Source: Sphingomonas qomolangmaensis (GTDB lineage Bacteria > Pseudomonadota > Alphaproteobacteria > Sphingomonadales > Sphingomonadaceae). Taken from it: a stretch of 64,000 nucleotides of DNA. Of this stretch, positions 36,753-46,118 are shown in pieces; position 1 is the stretch's first letter, and every line of letters starts with the position of its first letter. Location of the stretch: NCBI RefSeq assembly GCF_024496245.1, contig NZ_CP101740.1, positions 3,134,001 through 3,198,000 of the forward strand, written 5' to 3'. The position numbers and the translations under genes are program-made. The notes below the pieces were generated by a model, which did not search any database, was not told the DNA's origin, and saw only the letters and a program-made list of their open reading frames with translations.

Positions 36753-37038
36753 AGACCGCCTCGTACAGCGTGCCCGCGGCATCCCTGCCAACCGGGACCA
36801 GAAAGATGTCGAGCGTCCCCGCGGTCGGGTTTGCCAGGCGGTACGACGCCTGCTGCAGCATCGGCACATGCGCCGATTGGAAAAGCAGCACGAAGGGCGC
36901 GCGGACGGCATTGCCGTGAGCGGTAAGCGGGCTGGCCTCAACCAGCTTCAGCGCCGGCCCGTCGGGCGCGTCGCCGATGCTGAACGCCTGGCCGACGCAC
37001 GGTGCGAACCGCTCGATCGCCACCATCGCTTCGGTCAT
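36745..37038 (-). CDS. DUF6916-like small protein
   Basis: 97 aa: FAPCVGQAFSIGDAPDGPALKLVEASP, APFVLLFQSAHVPMLQQASYRLANPTAGTLDIFLVPVG, ending YEAVFN. This beta-rich small protein is often found with tail-collar/Mdp genes, which I recall as DUF6916. Start ATG 37038, preceded by GGGGGCAGC; 37026 is an internal alternative. Divergent from the nucleotidyltransferase gene. Function unknown. Confidence 0.65.
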   Translation of the reverse strand: MTEAMVAIERFAPCVGQAFSIGDAPDGPALKLVEASPLTAHGNAVRAPFVLLFQSAHVPMLQQASYRLANPTAGTLDIFLVPVGRDAAGTLYEAVFN

Positions 37039-37085
37039 GCTGCCCCCATGCCAATCTCCCGTCCGAACATCGATGGTCGGCGAAC

Positions 37086-38330
37086 ATGATCGGCGAATCA
37101 AGCGATCTCGCCGATTCGCGGGCGACCATTGCCACCGGTTTGGCGCCGGTGCCGGGCGCCGATACGCTCGCGTTCCTGCTGGTGCGGATATGCATCGCCC
37201 GGCCACCGGTCGCCGCGTATCACCCCGCGATTCGGTCGCTCGCGCAGGCCGCCGATTGCGATCGACTGTTGGCGATCACCCTGCGGCATGGCGTGGCCGG
37301 GCTGGTCGCCCAGGCGGTGTCGGCAGCGGGGGTGGCGGTTCCGCCAAGGGTCGCTGCGGTCGCGCGCAAGCGCGGATTTGCAGCGCTGCGGCAGGCGCAG
37401 ACCGCGTTGGCGCTGCACGACGCGCTGCACCGCGTCGGGGTGGCGGTGCTGGTGCTCAAGGGCAGCACCCTCGCGCAAAGGTTTTACGCCACGATCGGGG
37501 TCCGCGAATCGGTCGATATCGACCTGGCGGTCGCGCCAGATGATGTGTCTCGCAGCTGGCGGATGCTCGAAAAGATGGGGTTCGATCGGGTGACCCCGCG
37601 CCGCCTGCTCGATGACGCGATCCCGCCTTTGTACCAATGGGCGGCCAAGGACAGCATCCATCGCCATCGGGACAGCGGGCTGGTGGTCGAGCTGCACTGG
37701 CGGCTCTCGGACGACCTAGTACGTCGCGAACTGCCACCCCCGCCGAGCTGGCAGCCGGTCGAGATCGAGGGCCGCACGCTGATGGCACTCGGGGATGACG
37801 ATCTGTTCGTCTATCTTTGCACGCATGGCGCGGCGCACGCCTGGGCGCGGCTCAAATGGCTCGCCGACATCGCCGCGATGCTGGCGGCGGCGCCCGACGG
37901 TGGGGCGCGTTACTGGCGGCACGCGCGGGCGGCGGGCAGCGCGCGCGCGGCTGCGTCGGCGCTGCTGCTCGCCCACCAGCTGCTCGGCACCCCGCTGCCC
38001 TCCGGCTTCGCCTACCGATCGCGGCGGGTCGCGCTGCTGAACCGAATCGCGATCTGCGTCATCACCGCGGGCGGGGGTACGCGCGAATTGTCGACGACGC
38101 GCTATCGCGGGTGGGCCGAGTTCGCCGCCAAGCTGCTGATCGCACCGCGCTTTGGCAACATGCTCGCGATCGTGCGGCGGGTGCTGGTGTCGGGCGAGGA
38201 TGTCGGCATGCTTGCACTGCCGCGCGGCTTCGTGTTCCTGTATCCGCTCCTTCGCGTACCGCTGTTAGTTGTGCGCCGCGTCCGCCGCGCGCAGCTCAGC
38301 GCGAACCGAAGCCGGTCACGATCGTCTTGA
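37086..38330 (+). CDS. Nucleotidyltransferase-family protein (NTP_transf_5 type)
   Basis: 414 aa. The nucleotidyltransferase core reads VAVLVLKGSTLAQRFYA followed by RESVDIDLAV (the DxD metal motif) and RHRDSGLVVELHWRLSD (third acid region). This is the family of uncharacterised nucleotidyltransferases found in polysaccharide and lasso-peptide clusters. It may transfer a nucleotide or phosphate-sugar group to the peptide, or belong to the neighbouring EPS locus; the sequence does not decide. Start ATG 37086. It overlaps the convergent sugar transferase gene by 35 bases. Confidence 0.65.
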   Translation: MIGESSDLADSRATIATGLAPVPGADTLAFLLVRICIARPPVAAYHPAIRSLAQAADCDRLLAITLRHGVAGLVAQAVSAAGVAVPPRVAAVARKRGFAALRQAQTALALHDALHRVGVAVLVLKGSTLAQRFYATIGVRESVDIDLAVAPDDVSRSWRMLEKMGFDRVTPRRLLDDAIPPLYQWAAKDSIHRHRDSGLVVELHWRLSDDLVRRELPPPPSWQPVEIEGRTLMALGDDDLFVYLCTHGAAHAWARLKWLADIAAMLAAAPDGGARYWRHARAAGSARAAASALLLAHQLLGTPLPSGFAYRSRRVALLNRIAICVITAGGGTRELSTTRYRGWAEFAAKLLIAPRFGNMLAIVRRVLVSGEDVGMLALPRGFVFLYPLLRVPLLVVRRVRRAQLSANRSRSRSS

Positions 38331-39588
38331 GCGTCCGCACCACGATCAGCATGTCGAGCCAGAAGCTGAAGCGGCTGATGTAGAAGAAGTCGTAGCTGAG
38401 CTTCTTCAAGACATCGTCGATGCTGGTGACATGCCCCTGATTCACTTGCGCCCATCCCGACACCCCGGGGCGGACGATGTGACGATAGCGATAGAAGGGG
38501 ATTTCGCGCTCATACCATTGCGACAATATCTCGGCCTCGGGGCGCGGACCAATCCAGCTCATCTCGCCGCGCAGGATATTGAAGATTTGCGGGACCTCAT
38601 CGATCCGCGTTCGCCGCAAATGGCGCCCCAATCGGGTGATACGCGGATCGTCGGGCGCGGTCATCGCGCCGTGTTCGGGACGACCACAGGACGGGTGCGC
38701 GGCGTGCATCGTGCGGAACTTCCACACGCTGAACACTCGCCCGCGATAGCCGATGCGGTTCTGGCGAAAAAATACCGGGCCGGGCGTATCAGCCTTCACC
38801 GCGCCCGCGATCAGCAGCAGGACCGGCAGCACCAGCGGTAACAACATGAGCGCAATCAAGGCGTCGGCGAGCTGCTTGACCGTGAGGTAGGTGGCGTTGG
38901 GCATCAGCGACCCGAAGGCGTTTTCGGATAATCGCTCCATCTGGACCTGGCCGGTCAGCGACTGGCGGAGCTGCTTGTAATGCACCACCGATATCCCCGC
39001 GAGCGCACATTCGGCGAGGAAGCGTTCCCATTCGGGGGGCAGGTCATGGTCGAAATCGGCGGTCAGCGTCGTGCAGTGGCGCGGGAATACCGGATGGTCG
39101 AGCCGCGTCCAGCAGATGCTGTCGATCGGATACAGGCTGTCGACGCCCCCCATCGGCACCACCGCGATGTTCAGCCGCTGCTGCCGCTGGATCATGAAAT
39201 AGACGACATAATACCATGTCACCGACAGCAGAAAGCCGGCGATCAGCAGCGGCCGGCTGTAATCGAGCCGGAGCAGGAAAAAGATCGCGAACACTGCAGC
39301 GAAGGTCGATGCGAAGACCGGCAAGACATAATAGCTCGCGCGGATGCCGGGAAAGGCAACCATGTTGCTGAACAGCCAGAAGCCGAGGCAAACTGCGCAA
39401 AGGCTGCCCAGAACTGATGCACCGAAGAGGCCCAGCGCCAACAACGCGGGCTCGATCAACACGGCGATCGCGCAGGGCACGAGCACCGCGACCAGCACGC
39501 CGCCGCCCAGCTGCAGGTCGCGCCGCTGCCAGATCCGCCCCCGGATGGGCGCGTGGTGCACCCGCCTAAAGGCGCCAGCGTCGTACAT
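38296..39588 (-). CDS. Initiating sugar-phosphate transferase (polyprenyl glycosylphosphotransferase)
   Basis: 430 aa. The N-terminal half has about four or five membrane helices and a CoA-binding-like segment; the C-terminal half is the bacterial sugar transferase domain: FRQNRIGYRGRVFSVWKFRTMH, RLGRHLRRTRIDEVPQIFNILRGEMSWIGPRPE and RHIVRPGVSGWAQVNQG. It would place the first sugar phosphate on undecaprenyl phosphate at the inner membrane (WcaJ/GumD-like). Its 5' end overlaps the dehydrogenase gene by 23 bases. Confidence 0.9.
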   Translation of the reverse strand: MYDAGAFRRVHHAPIRGRIWQRRDLQLGGGVLVAVLVPCAIAVLIEPALLALGLFGASVLGSLCAVCLGFWLFSNMVAFPGIRASYYVLPVFASTFAAVFAIFFLLRLDYSRPLLIAGFLLSVTWYYVVYFMIQRQQRLNIAVVPMGGVDSLYPIDSICWTRLDHPVFPRHCTTLTADFDHDLPPEWERFLAECALAGISVVHYKQLRQSLTGQVQMERLSENAFGSLMPNATYLTVKQLADALIALMLLPLVLPVLLLIAGAVKADTPGPVFFRQNRIGYRGRVFSVWKFRTMHAAHPSCGRPEHGAMTAPDDPRITRLGRHLRRTRIDEVPQIFNILRGEMSWIGPRPEAEILSQWYEREIPFYRYRHIVRPGVSGWAQVNQGHVTSIDDVLKKLSYDFFYISRFSFWLDMLIVVRTLKTIVTGFGSR

Positions 39589-40846
39589 GGTCGAATGCCG
39601 GCGAGGGGGGGACGATGTTCTTGAGGTCGCCGAAAATGCCGCCGGGGATCAGCATCGCGGCGAAGCGTTCGGCGGGCAGCGCGCGATAGGCGTCGTGTGC
39701 GACGGCGAGCAGGACGATGTCGTATCGCGGCGCATCGGGCAGTACCTGGATCAGCGTCAGCCCATATTCGTGTGTGGCGGCGGCGGGGTCGGCGCGTGGA
39801 TCGTGGACGTCGACCTGGTGACCGTGGCTGCGCAGCCGCGTGATGACGTCGATCACCTTGCTGTTGCGAAGGTCTGCGACATTCTCCTTGAAGGTCAGGC
39901 CCAGGATCAGCGCATGACCGGGACCGACGATCGCGGCCGATAGCCGGTCGGCGACCCACTGGCCCATGCCGTCATTGGTGTGGCGGCCCGCCAGGATGAC
40001 TTCGGGGCGGTGGCCCAGGCTTTCGGCGCAGTGGCTGAGATAATAGGGGTCGACGCCGATGCAGTGACCGCCGACCAGCCCCGGCTGGAACGGCAGGAAA
40101 TTCCACTTGGTCCCCGCGGCGGCAAGCACGTCCCAGATCGACAGGTCGAGCTTGGCGACGATCTGCGACACTTCGTTGATGAAGGCGATGTTGATGTCGC
40201 GCTGCGCGTTTTCGATGACCTTGGCGGCTTCGGCCGCGCGGATCGAGGCGGCGGCGAAGGTGCCCGCGCTGGTAACCCGGTCATAGACCGCGCACAGCCG
40301 CTGGGTGACCTCTGGGCTCTCGCCCGCCACCACCTTGATGATCCGATCGACGCCATGTTCGCGGTCGCCCGGATTGACCCGCTCGGGTGAGTAGCCGAGG
40401 AAAAAGTCGCGCCCACGCGTCAGCCCCGACACCGTCTCGATCAGCGGGCCGCAGATATCCTCGGTGACCCCCGGATAGACGGTGCTCTCATAAACGATGA
40501 TCGGCTGCCGCGCCGGATCGATCATCCGCGCGACCATCGTGGTCGCAGCGCGCACCGGGGCAAGGTCGGGGTAATTGTCGGCATCGACCGGGGTGGGGAC
40601 GGTGACGATGTAGATGTCGGCAGGCGCGCATCGGTCGGGGTCCTCGGTCAACTCGATCGAGGACCGGGCGAGCGCTTCGGCATCGACTTCACCGGTACGA
40701 TCGCTCCCTGCGCGCAGTTCGGCGATGCGGCTCGGATCGATATCAACGCCCGTGGTGCAAAAGTATTTCGCCAGCTGAACGGCGAGTGGCAGGCCCACAT
40801 AGCCTAGACCGATCACGACGATTCGAAAGTCGCTGCGATCGGTCAC
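39566..40846 (-). CDS. Nucleotide-sugar dehydrogenase (TviB/WbpA-like)
   Basis: 426 aa, NAD-dependent oxidation of a UDP-sugar to the uronic acid. N-terminal Rossmann IVVIGLGYVGLPLAVQLA; catalytic cysteine in LVGGHCIGVDPYYL; AAEAAKVIENAQRDINIAFINEV; and C-terminal ALILGLTFKENVADLRNSKV. These features place it with the VipA/TviB group that makes UDP-HexNAcA rather than with glucose dehydrogenase. Upstream 40847-41067 (221 bases) has no gene and probably carries the promoter. Confidence 0.9.
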   Translation of the reverse strand: MTDRSDFRIVVIGLGYVGLPLAVQLAKYFCTTGVDIDPSRIAELRAGSDRTGEVDAEALARSSIELTEDPDRCAPADIYIVTVPTPVDADNYPDLAPVRAATTMVARMIDPARQPIIVYESTVYPGVTEDICGPLIETVSGLTRGRDFFLGYSPERVNPGDREHGVDRIIKVVAGESPEVTQRLCAVYDRVTSAGTFAAASIRAAEAAKVIENAQRDINIAFINEVSQIVAKLDLSIWDVLAAAGTKWNFLPFQPGLVGGHCIGVDPYYLSHCAESLGHRPEVILAGRHTNDGMGQWVADRLSAAIVGPGHALILGLTFKENVADLRNSKVIDVITRLRSHGHQVDVHDPRADPAAATHEYGLTLIQVLPDAPRYDIVLLAVAHDAYRALPAERFAAMLIPGGIFGDLKNIVPPSPAFDHVRRWRL

Positions 40847-41067
40847 CGGCCCCCCTGGCGCTATTGGATCGCCTCATTACTGGCTGAAGACAGCTGAGGT
40901 TGAGTAAGCCCGACGCTACATCGACGCATCACGCTGCCGCGCCACGACTGGGACCGTAGGCGAATCGCGGAGACAACAACCGGGAAGAAACTGCAAATAT
41001 AGTGTTAAATCAAGTCGCATCTGCCGTAGCTTGAAGGATGGCTGTCGATAGAACCAAAGTGGTTGCA

Positions 41068-42186
41068 CTACTGACGCAGGGACCGCGCGATGGCATCACG
41101 ATAAAGGCGTATCACCTCGCCTTCGGAAAACGACGCCGTCACAAGCGTCCGCGCGGCATTTCCCATCATTTCGCGCTCTGGTTGCGACAGCGCGATCATC
41201 GCGCGCATCTTGGTCGCAAGATCGGCGGCGCTTCGCGGCTCGCATAGCAGCCCCGTCACCCCGTCGCGCACGATATCGGCGCAGCCGGGCACCCGCGTGG
41301 TGATCGCGGGCTTGGCCATCGCCGCGGCTTCGAGCAGCACGTGCGACATCCCCTCGCGGTACGAGGGCAGGACGATGCAATCGGCGGCGGCGATCGCGGG
41401 GCGGACGTCGGGGCTCGCGCCGCGATAGGCGATCACGCCCTCGCTGACCCAGCCCTCAACCGTCGCGCGGGAAATCGCGGTCGGATTCACGACGTCGAGG
41501 AACCCCATGATCTCGCAAGCGACATCAGGGTGGGCCGCCTGCACCGATCGCGCGGCCTCGACATATTCAAGCACCCCCTTGTCGCGGATCAAGCGCGCGA
41601 TCAGCAGGAAGCGAAAGGGGGGCGCGGGCGGCGGGTCGAAGCGCGCGGGATCGAAATGATCGACGTCGATGCCCGATCCGGGAAGGAGTTCGGCTTTGCC
41701 TGGGTCGACGATCCGATACTCGACGAACAGGTCGCGATCGTGCCGGTTCTGGAAGAAGACTGTCGATGATCGACGCAGACCCGCGCGGTACAGCCGCCGC
41801 ACCAGCCGGGTGAGCCAGTTGCTGCGGATGAACGCGGTGCCTAGCCCCGAAATATTGTTGATGGCCGGCACCCCCGTCAGCCCCGCTGCCAGCCCGCCAT
41901 AGATGTTGGGCTTGATCGTCCAGCCCAGAAACGCACCGGGGCGTTCGCGCCGCATCAGCGCGACATAGCGCCACAACAGGATCGCATCGGCGACCGGCGA
42001 CACCCCGCGCGGCGCCATTGGCAGCGCGATCGTGCGGACCCCAAGCGATTCGACCTGCGCGAGGTGCCCATCGTCGACCACCGCGGCGACCAGCTCGTGC
42101 CCGTCGGCGATCAGCGCGCGCACCAGGGCCGCACGGAAATTGACGATGTTCCACGCGGCATTCACCGATAGCAGGATTTTTGCCAT
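41068..42186 (-). CDS. Glycosyltransferase family 4
   Basis: 372 aa, GT-B fold retaining glycosyltransferase. NAAWNIVNFRAALVRALIADGHEL at the N-terminus, RLIRDKGVLEYVEAAR in the donor-binding domain, and the E-x7-E motif in YREGMSHVLLEAAAMAKP. The closest familiar group is the PglA-like HexNAc transferases (weak inference). Minus strand, 13 bases after the EpsG-like gene stop. Confidence 0.85.
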   Translation of the reverse strand: MAKILLSVNAAWNIVNFRAALVRALIADGHELVAAVVDDGHLAQVESLGVRTIALPMAPRGVSPVADAILLWRYVALMRRERPGAFLGWTIKPNIYGGLAAGLTGVPAINNISGLGTAFIRSNWLTRLVRRLYRAGLRRSSTVFFQNRHDRDLFVEYRIVDPGKAELLPGSGIDVDHFDPARFDPPPAPPFRFLLIARLIRDKGVLEYVEAARSVQAAHPDVACEIMGFLDVVNPTAISRATVEGWVSEGVIAYRGASPDVRPAIAAADCIVLPSYREGMSHVLLEAAAMAKPAITTRVPGCADIVRDGVTGLLCEPRSAADLATKMRAMIALSQPEREMMGNAARTLVTASFSEGEVIRLYRDAIARSLRQ

Positions 42187-42199
42187 CGCCGCGACTAGG

Positions 42200-43273
42200 T
42201 CAGCATTGCAGGCATATCGCGTCCTCGAAGAAATAGGAGCGATAGGGCAGCCAATATTCGATGTTCACCGAATAGTTGAGCCACACGAAAAATGCAGCGG
42301 CGTACAGCGCCACGATTGCGACCGTAATCAGCCGCTCGCCGCGCTGGTCGCTCGCAAAGGCGGCGGGCGCGCGGGCATAGACGAAGCATTGCAGCGGCAG
42401 CAAATAGAGCCCCAGTCGGTCGACCACCGTCGAGGACTGCGAAACGAACAACAGCGCGAACGACGCGATCGCCGCGCCGGAAAGCGCCGACCAGACGCTG
42501 CGCTCGGCGCCCTCGAGCGCGAAGCGATCGCGGAACGCCAGCAGCAAGACGCCGGGCAGCGCGGTCATGAACAGCCGGATCGCGGCGCCCGACGATTCCA
42601 TCCCCGCCTCGACATAGTTGGTCAGGAACGTCTCGGCGCGCGCGGCGATGATCGCATAGCTCAGCGCCGCGAGCATCGTCAGCGCCAGCGCCACGCGCAG
42701 GACGATGTTGCGATTGGTGACCAGCGCCCCCAGCGGCAGCAGGATCAAGGCGGTGGTATGGAAGAGCGATCCGACCAGCACCCAGGCTGAATAGCGCAGC
42801 ACATGGCCGTCGCGTAGCGATGTGAGCCCCATCATCAGGAACGAGATCGCCATCCCCTGCCGAATATATCCCATCCCCATGACCACGACGAGATAGGGGA
42901 TCGCCACCGCCATGCAGAGCCAGGGCCGCGGCTGCGCGAGGCAGAAATGGGTGAGTGCCAGCGCCATCACCGTCCCGCTGACCGCCGTGATCAGCAACAT
43001 GCCGAGGTCCGATCGCGCCGCGATCACCGTCAACACGGCAAAGGCGGGGTCGCCGAGCGGCTGCAGCTTGGCCGGATCCCAAAAGGCGTGCTCGACCATC
43101 CGGACATAATTCGCCCAGTCGCCGCCGGTCTCCCATCGAAAGCCGATCAGCACCACCAGTCCCAGCAGCGCGGCTCCCCAGGTAAAACCGAACCGTTGCC
43201 GTTTGCGGTGATCGGCTTGCTCGACCAGCGTCATCACCGCCGGGAAGCCGAACATCAGCCAGTAGATCAGCAT
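42200..43273 (-). CDS. EpsG-like polysaccharide polymerase
   Basis: 357 aa with about ten hydrophobic segments. VLIGFRWETGGDWANYVRMVEHA followed by YIRQGMAISFLMMGL and the FHTTALILLPLG loop are the EpsG signature. EpsG proteins act as Wzy-type polymerases or as repeat-unit polymerisation factors. The ATG at 43273 overlaps the amidotransferase stop; a long upstream frame is inside that gene and is not used. Confidence 0.85.
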   Translation of the reverse strand: MLIYWLMFGFPAVMTLVEQADHRKRQRFGFTWGAALLGLVVLIGFRWETGGDWANYVRMVEHAFWDPAKLQPLGDPAFAVLTVIAARSDLGMLLITAVSGTVMALALTHFCLAQPRPWLCMAVAIPYLVVVMGMGYIRQGMAISFLMMGLTSLRDGHVLRYSAWVLVGSLFHTTALILLPLGALVTNRNIVLRVALALTMLAALSYAIIAARAETFLTNYVEAGMESSGAAIRLFMTALPGVLLLAFRDRFALEGAERSVWSALSGAAIASFALLFVSQSSTVVDRLGLYLLPLQCFVYARAPAAFASDQRGERLITVAIVALYAAAFFVWLNYSVNIEYWLPYRSYFFEDAICLQC

Positions 43274-45243
43274 GAATCGGCCCGGGAATCGGACCAGTAA
43301 TTCGCCCAGGACCGGTACATCAGCACGCCCCATAACGACGCGGTCCAGTCCTGCGTCCCGCGCAGATGCGCTTCCCAGCGCTGCCGGATCGGGCCGGCAT
43401 CGAGCAGTGGATCGAGCCGCAACTTGTCGTGGCGCAGCAATTCCTCGGCCCAATCGCGCAGCGGCCCGCGAAGCCATGCGCCGATCGGCACCGCGAACCC
43501 TGCCTTGGGGCGATCGATCAGCGCGGGGGGAACGTGGCGATACAGCACCTGCCGCAGCAGCCATTTTCCCTGGCCGTCGCGCTTCTTGAACGCCAGCGGG
43601 GTGCGCCACGCCTGTTCGACGACATGGTGGTCGAGAAACGGAACGCGCGTCTCGAGCCCCGCCGCCATGCTCGCGCGATCGACCTTGGTAAGGATATCAT
43701 TGGGGAGATAGCCGAGCATATCCCAGTGCATCATCCGCTCTTCGGGGGTGTGGGCGATGTCGGGCAGCGCGAGCATCGGATACGCGCGGCTGGCGCCTGC
43801 CAATGGCAGCCCCGACATCCATTCCTCGCTCGACGCGCGATAGATCGCCTGGGTGTCGAGCCCGGTGCCGAGCATCCGCGCGGCCTTGTGCAGCTTGTCG
43901 CCCAGCATCGGAATGGCGGGCAACATCGGCAGCTGCGCCAGCTTGTCCCAGCGGCCCGGTGCGATGGTCGTGATCCCGCGCCCGATCGCCGCGCGAAGCG
44001 GTCGCGGGATCAGCGCGATCCGGTCCCAGAAGCGGCGCGACATCAAATAGCGATTATAGCCGCAGAACAGCTCGTCGCCGCCGTCGCCCGACAGCGCGAC
44101 CGTCACCGTCCCGCGGGTGATTCGGCTCAGCAGCACGGTGGGCAGCTGCGACGAATCGGCGAAGGGCTCGTCGTAGATCGTCGGCAACGCCGCGATGACC
44201 GCGCGGACATCTTCCGATCCCACCACCGTTTCATGGTGCTCTGTGCCCAGATGCCGCGCCACCGCGCGCGCATGCGGCGCTTCGTCATAGCCCGTTTCGG
44301 CAAAGCCGATCGTGAAGGTTCGCACCCGTGCCGACGTCGCCTCGCGCATCAACGCGACGATCGTCGAAGAATCGATGCCGCCCGACAGGAAGGCGCCGAC
44401 CGGAACGTCGGCGATCATCTGCCCCGCGATCGCGGTGCGCAGCCGGGCCGCGAGCTGTTCGACCGCCTGCGACGCGGTCATCGCCGGGTCGGAACCCGCC
44501 GTGACGCTATCCCCAAGCGACCAATAGCGGGTGCAGCGCACCCCGCGGGTCGCCGCGCCTGCTGCGCTTGGGGGAGTCGCTGGCGGGCAATCGAGCGCGC
44601 GCGAATCGAGCGCCAGGATCACCCCGGGTTCGACCTTGTACACCTGCTCCAGGATCGACCATGGCGCGGGAACGCTGTTGTGGCGCAGATACAGCGCCAG
44701 CGCGTCTGCGTCGGTGCGCGCGGTGAACCCCGCCGCGGCGCGGATCGCCTTTAGTTCGGACCCGAACAGGATCGCGCGGTCGGACCAGCCATAATAAAGC
44801 GGCTTCTCGCCGATCCGGTCGCGCGCGAGCGACAGGCTCCGCTCGTGCCGATCCCACAGCGCCAGCGCGAACATGCCGACCGATCGGGTCAGCGTCGCCG
44901 CCAGCCCCCAATGCGCGATCGCGTGGACGAGCGTTTCGGTGTCCGACTGGCCCGCCCATTCGATCTGGCCGTTGGCTTCGAGCAATTGCCGCAAGTCGCG
45001 GTGATTGTAGATTTCACCGTTGAAGCTAAGAATATAGCGTCCGCAAGGTGACGCCATCGGTTGATGGCCCGCGGCGGAAAGATCGATGATGGATAAACGA
45101 CGATGCGACAGCGCAATACCCGCCATGTCATCGTACCACAGCCCGCCATCGTCGGGGCCGCGGTGGAGAATTGCATCGGCCATCGCCGTCGCGTCATGAC
45201 GACGCGCCGGCCCGTGCGACCAGATACCCGCAATCCCGCACAT
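43267..45243 (-). CDS. Glutamine-dependent asparagine synthetase-like amidotransferase
   Basis: 658 aa. Starts MCGIAGIWS with the glutaminase nucleophile Cys2; HRRLSIIDLS, FNGEIYNHRDLR, and the synthetase domain loop FLSGGIDSSTIVALM, then ALSGDGGDELFCGYNRY. Complete in contrast with the lasso cyclase at 32182. Located among EPS genes next to a uronate-forming dehydrogenase locus, it may amidate uronic acid carboxylates (as WbpS-type amidotransferases do) rather than make asparagine. The start at 45243 is preferred over 45270. Confidence 0.88.
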   Translation of the reverse strand: MCGIAGIWSHGPARRHDATAMADAILHRGPDDGGLWYDDMAGIALSHRRLSIIDLSAAGHQPMASPCGRYILSFNGEIYNHRDLRQLLEANGQIEWAGQSDTETLVHAIAHWGLAATLTRSVGMFALALWDRHERSLSLARDRIGEKPLYYGWSDRAILFGSELKAIRAAAGFTARTDADALALYLRHNSVPAPWSILEQVYKVEPGVILALDSRALDCPPATPPSAAGAATRGVRCTRYWSLGDSVTAGSDPAMTASQAVEQLAARLRTAIAGQMIADVPVGAFLSGGIDSSTIVALMREATSARVRTFTIGFAETGYDEAPHARAVARHLGTEHHETVVGSEDVRAVIAALPTIYDEPFADSSQLPTVLLSRITRGTVTVALSGDGGDELFCGYNRYLMSRRFWDRIALIPRPLRAAIGRGITTIAPGRWDKLAQLPMLPAIPMLGDKLHKAARMLGTGLDTQAIYRASSEEWMSGLPLAGASRAYPMLALPDIAHTPEERMMHWDMLGYLPNDILTKVDRASMAAGLETRVPFLDHHVVEQAWRTPLAFKKRDGQGKWLLRQVLYRHVPPALIDRPKAGFAVPIGAWLRGPLRDWAEELLRHDKLRLDPLLDAGPIRQRWEAHLRGTQDWTASLWGVLMYRSWANYWSDSRADSC

Positions 45244-45317
45244 CTGGCCACCCCCGATAGTGCCATGCACAATAGAAAGCCGCCCAGGTCAAGAAAAGCC
45301 CAGCGTTGGGGCGCGAT

Positions 45318-46118
45318 ATGGTGGTAAATAGGCTTGGCCGGACCAAGGCGTTGGTCCGCGAAGGCTTGCCCGCCCGCTGGCGCGTGCCCGCCAAATATTG
45401 GCATGCACGGCTGAACCGAACACTCGAGCCCGAAATGCGACTACTTCGGTGGCTGGTGCCGTCCGGCGCGCGCGCTATCGATGTCGGGGGCAATTATGGC
45501 GCTTATGCCTATGCGCTCCACCGCTTGGGCGCGCGGGTCGAGGTGTTCGAACCCAATCCGATGTGTCTTGCCGCGCTGCAGGCCTGGGCCGCGGGGCGAC
45601 CGGGCCTAGGCGTACATGATTGCGCGCTGTCGGCGGTCGATGGCAGCGCGGCGCTTGGGATTCCGGTCGATAGCGAGGGGGTCGAGCACGATGCGGCGGC
45701 GTCGATCGAGCGGCTCGGCGAGGGCGCGCGGCGGGTCGTGAAAGTCGCGCTTCGCCGGCTCGATTCGTTCGGCATCACCGATGCGGCACTGCTCAAGATC
45801 GATGTAGAAGGGCATGAAGCCGAGGTGATCGAAGGCGCGCTGGCGACGATCGCGGCATCATGCCCGGCGATCCTGATCGAGATCGAACAGCGCCACCGCG
45901 GCGCGCCGATCGCCGCGATGTTCGAGCGGATCGAATCGCTCGGCTATCACGGATTTTTCCTCAAGGACGAGGTGCTGGTGCCGGTCGCTGGGTTCCGGCC
46001 TACCCTCCACCAGTCGCTCGCCGCGCTTGGGGTGGCGGGCGGCGGCTATTACAATAATTTCCTGTTTCTGGCGCGGTCGCGCGTGGCGGCGGGCGAGTAT
46101 CAGGCGCTGCTGGCATGA
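45318..46118 (+). CDS. FkbM-family methyltransferase
   Basis: 266 aa. AdoMet motif I AIDVGGNYGAYAYAL, VEVFEPNPMCLAALQAW, and LLKIDVEGHEAEVIEGA, ending ILIEIEQRH. FkbM enzymes O-methylate sugars or polyketides; here a sugar hydroxyl of the EPS is likely. Divergent from the amidotransferase. ATG 45318 has no strong SD; its stop overlaps the next gene (ATGA). Confidence 0.88.
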   Translation: MVVNRLGRTKALVREGLPARWRVPAKYWHARLNRTLEPEMRLLRWLVPSGARAIDVGGNYGAYAYALHRLGARVEVFEPNPMCLAALQAWAAGRPGLGVHDCALSAVDGSAALGIPVDSEGVEHDAAASIERLGEGARRVVKVALRRLDSFGITDAALLKIDVEGHEAEVIEGALATIAASCPAILIEIEQRHRGAPIAAMFERIESLGYHGFFLKDEVLVPVAGFRPTLHQSLAALGVAGGGYYNNFLFLARSRVAAGEYQALLA

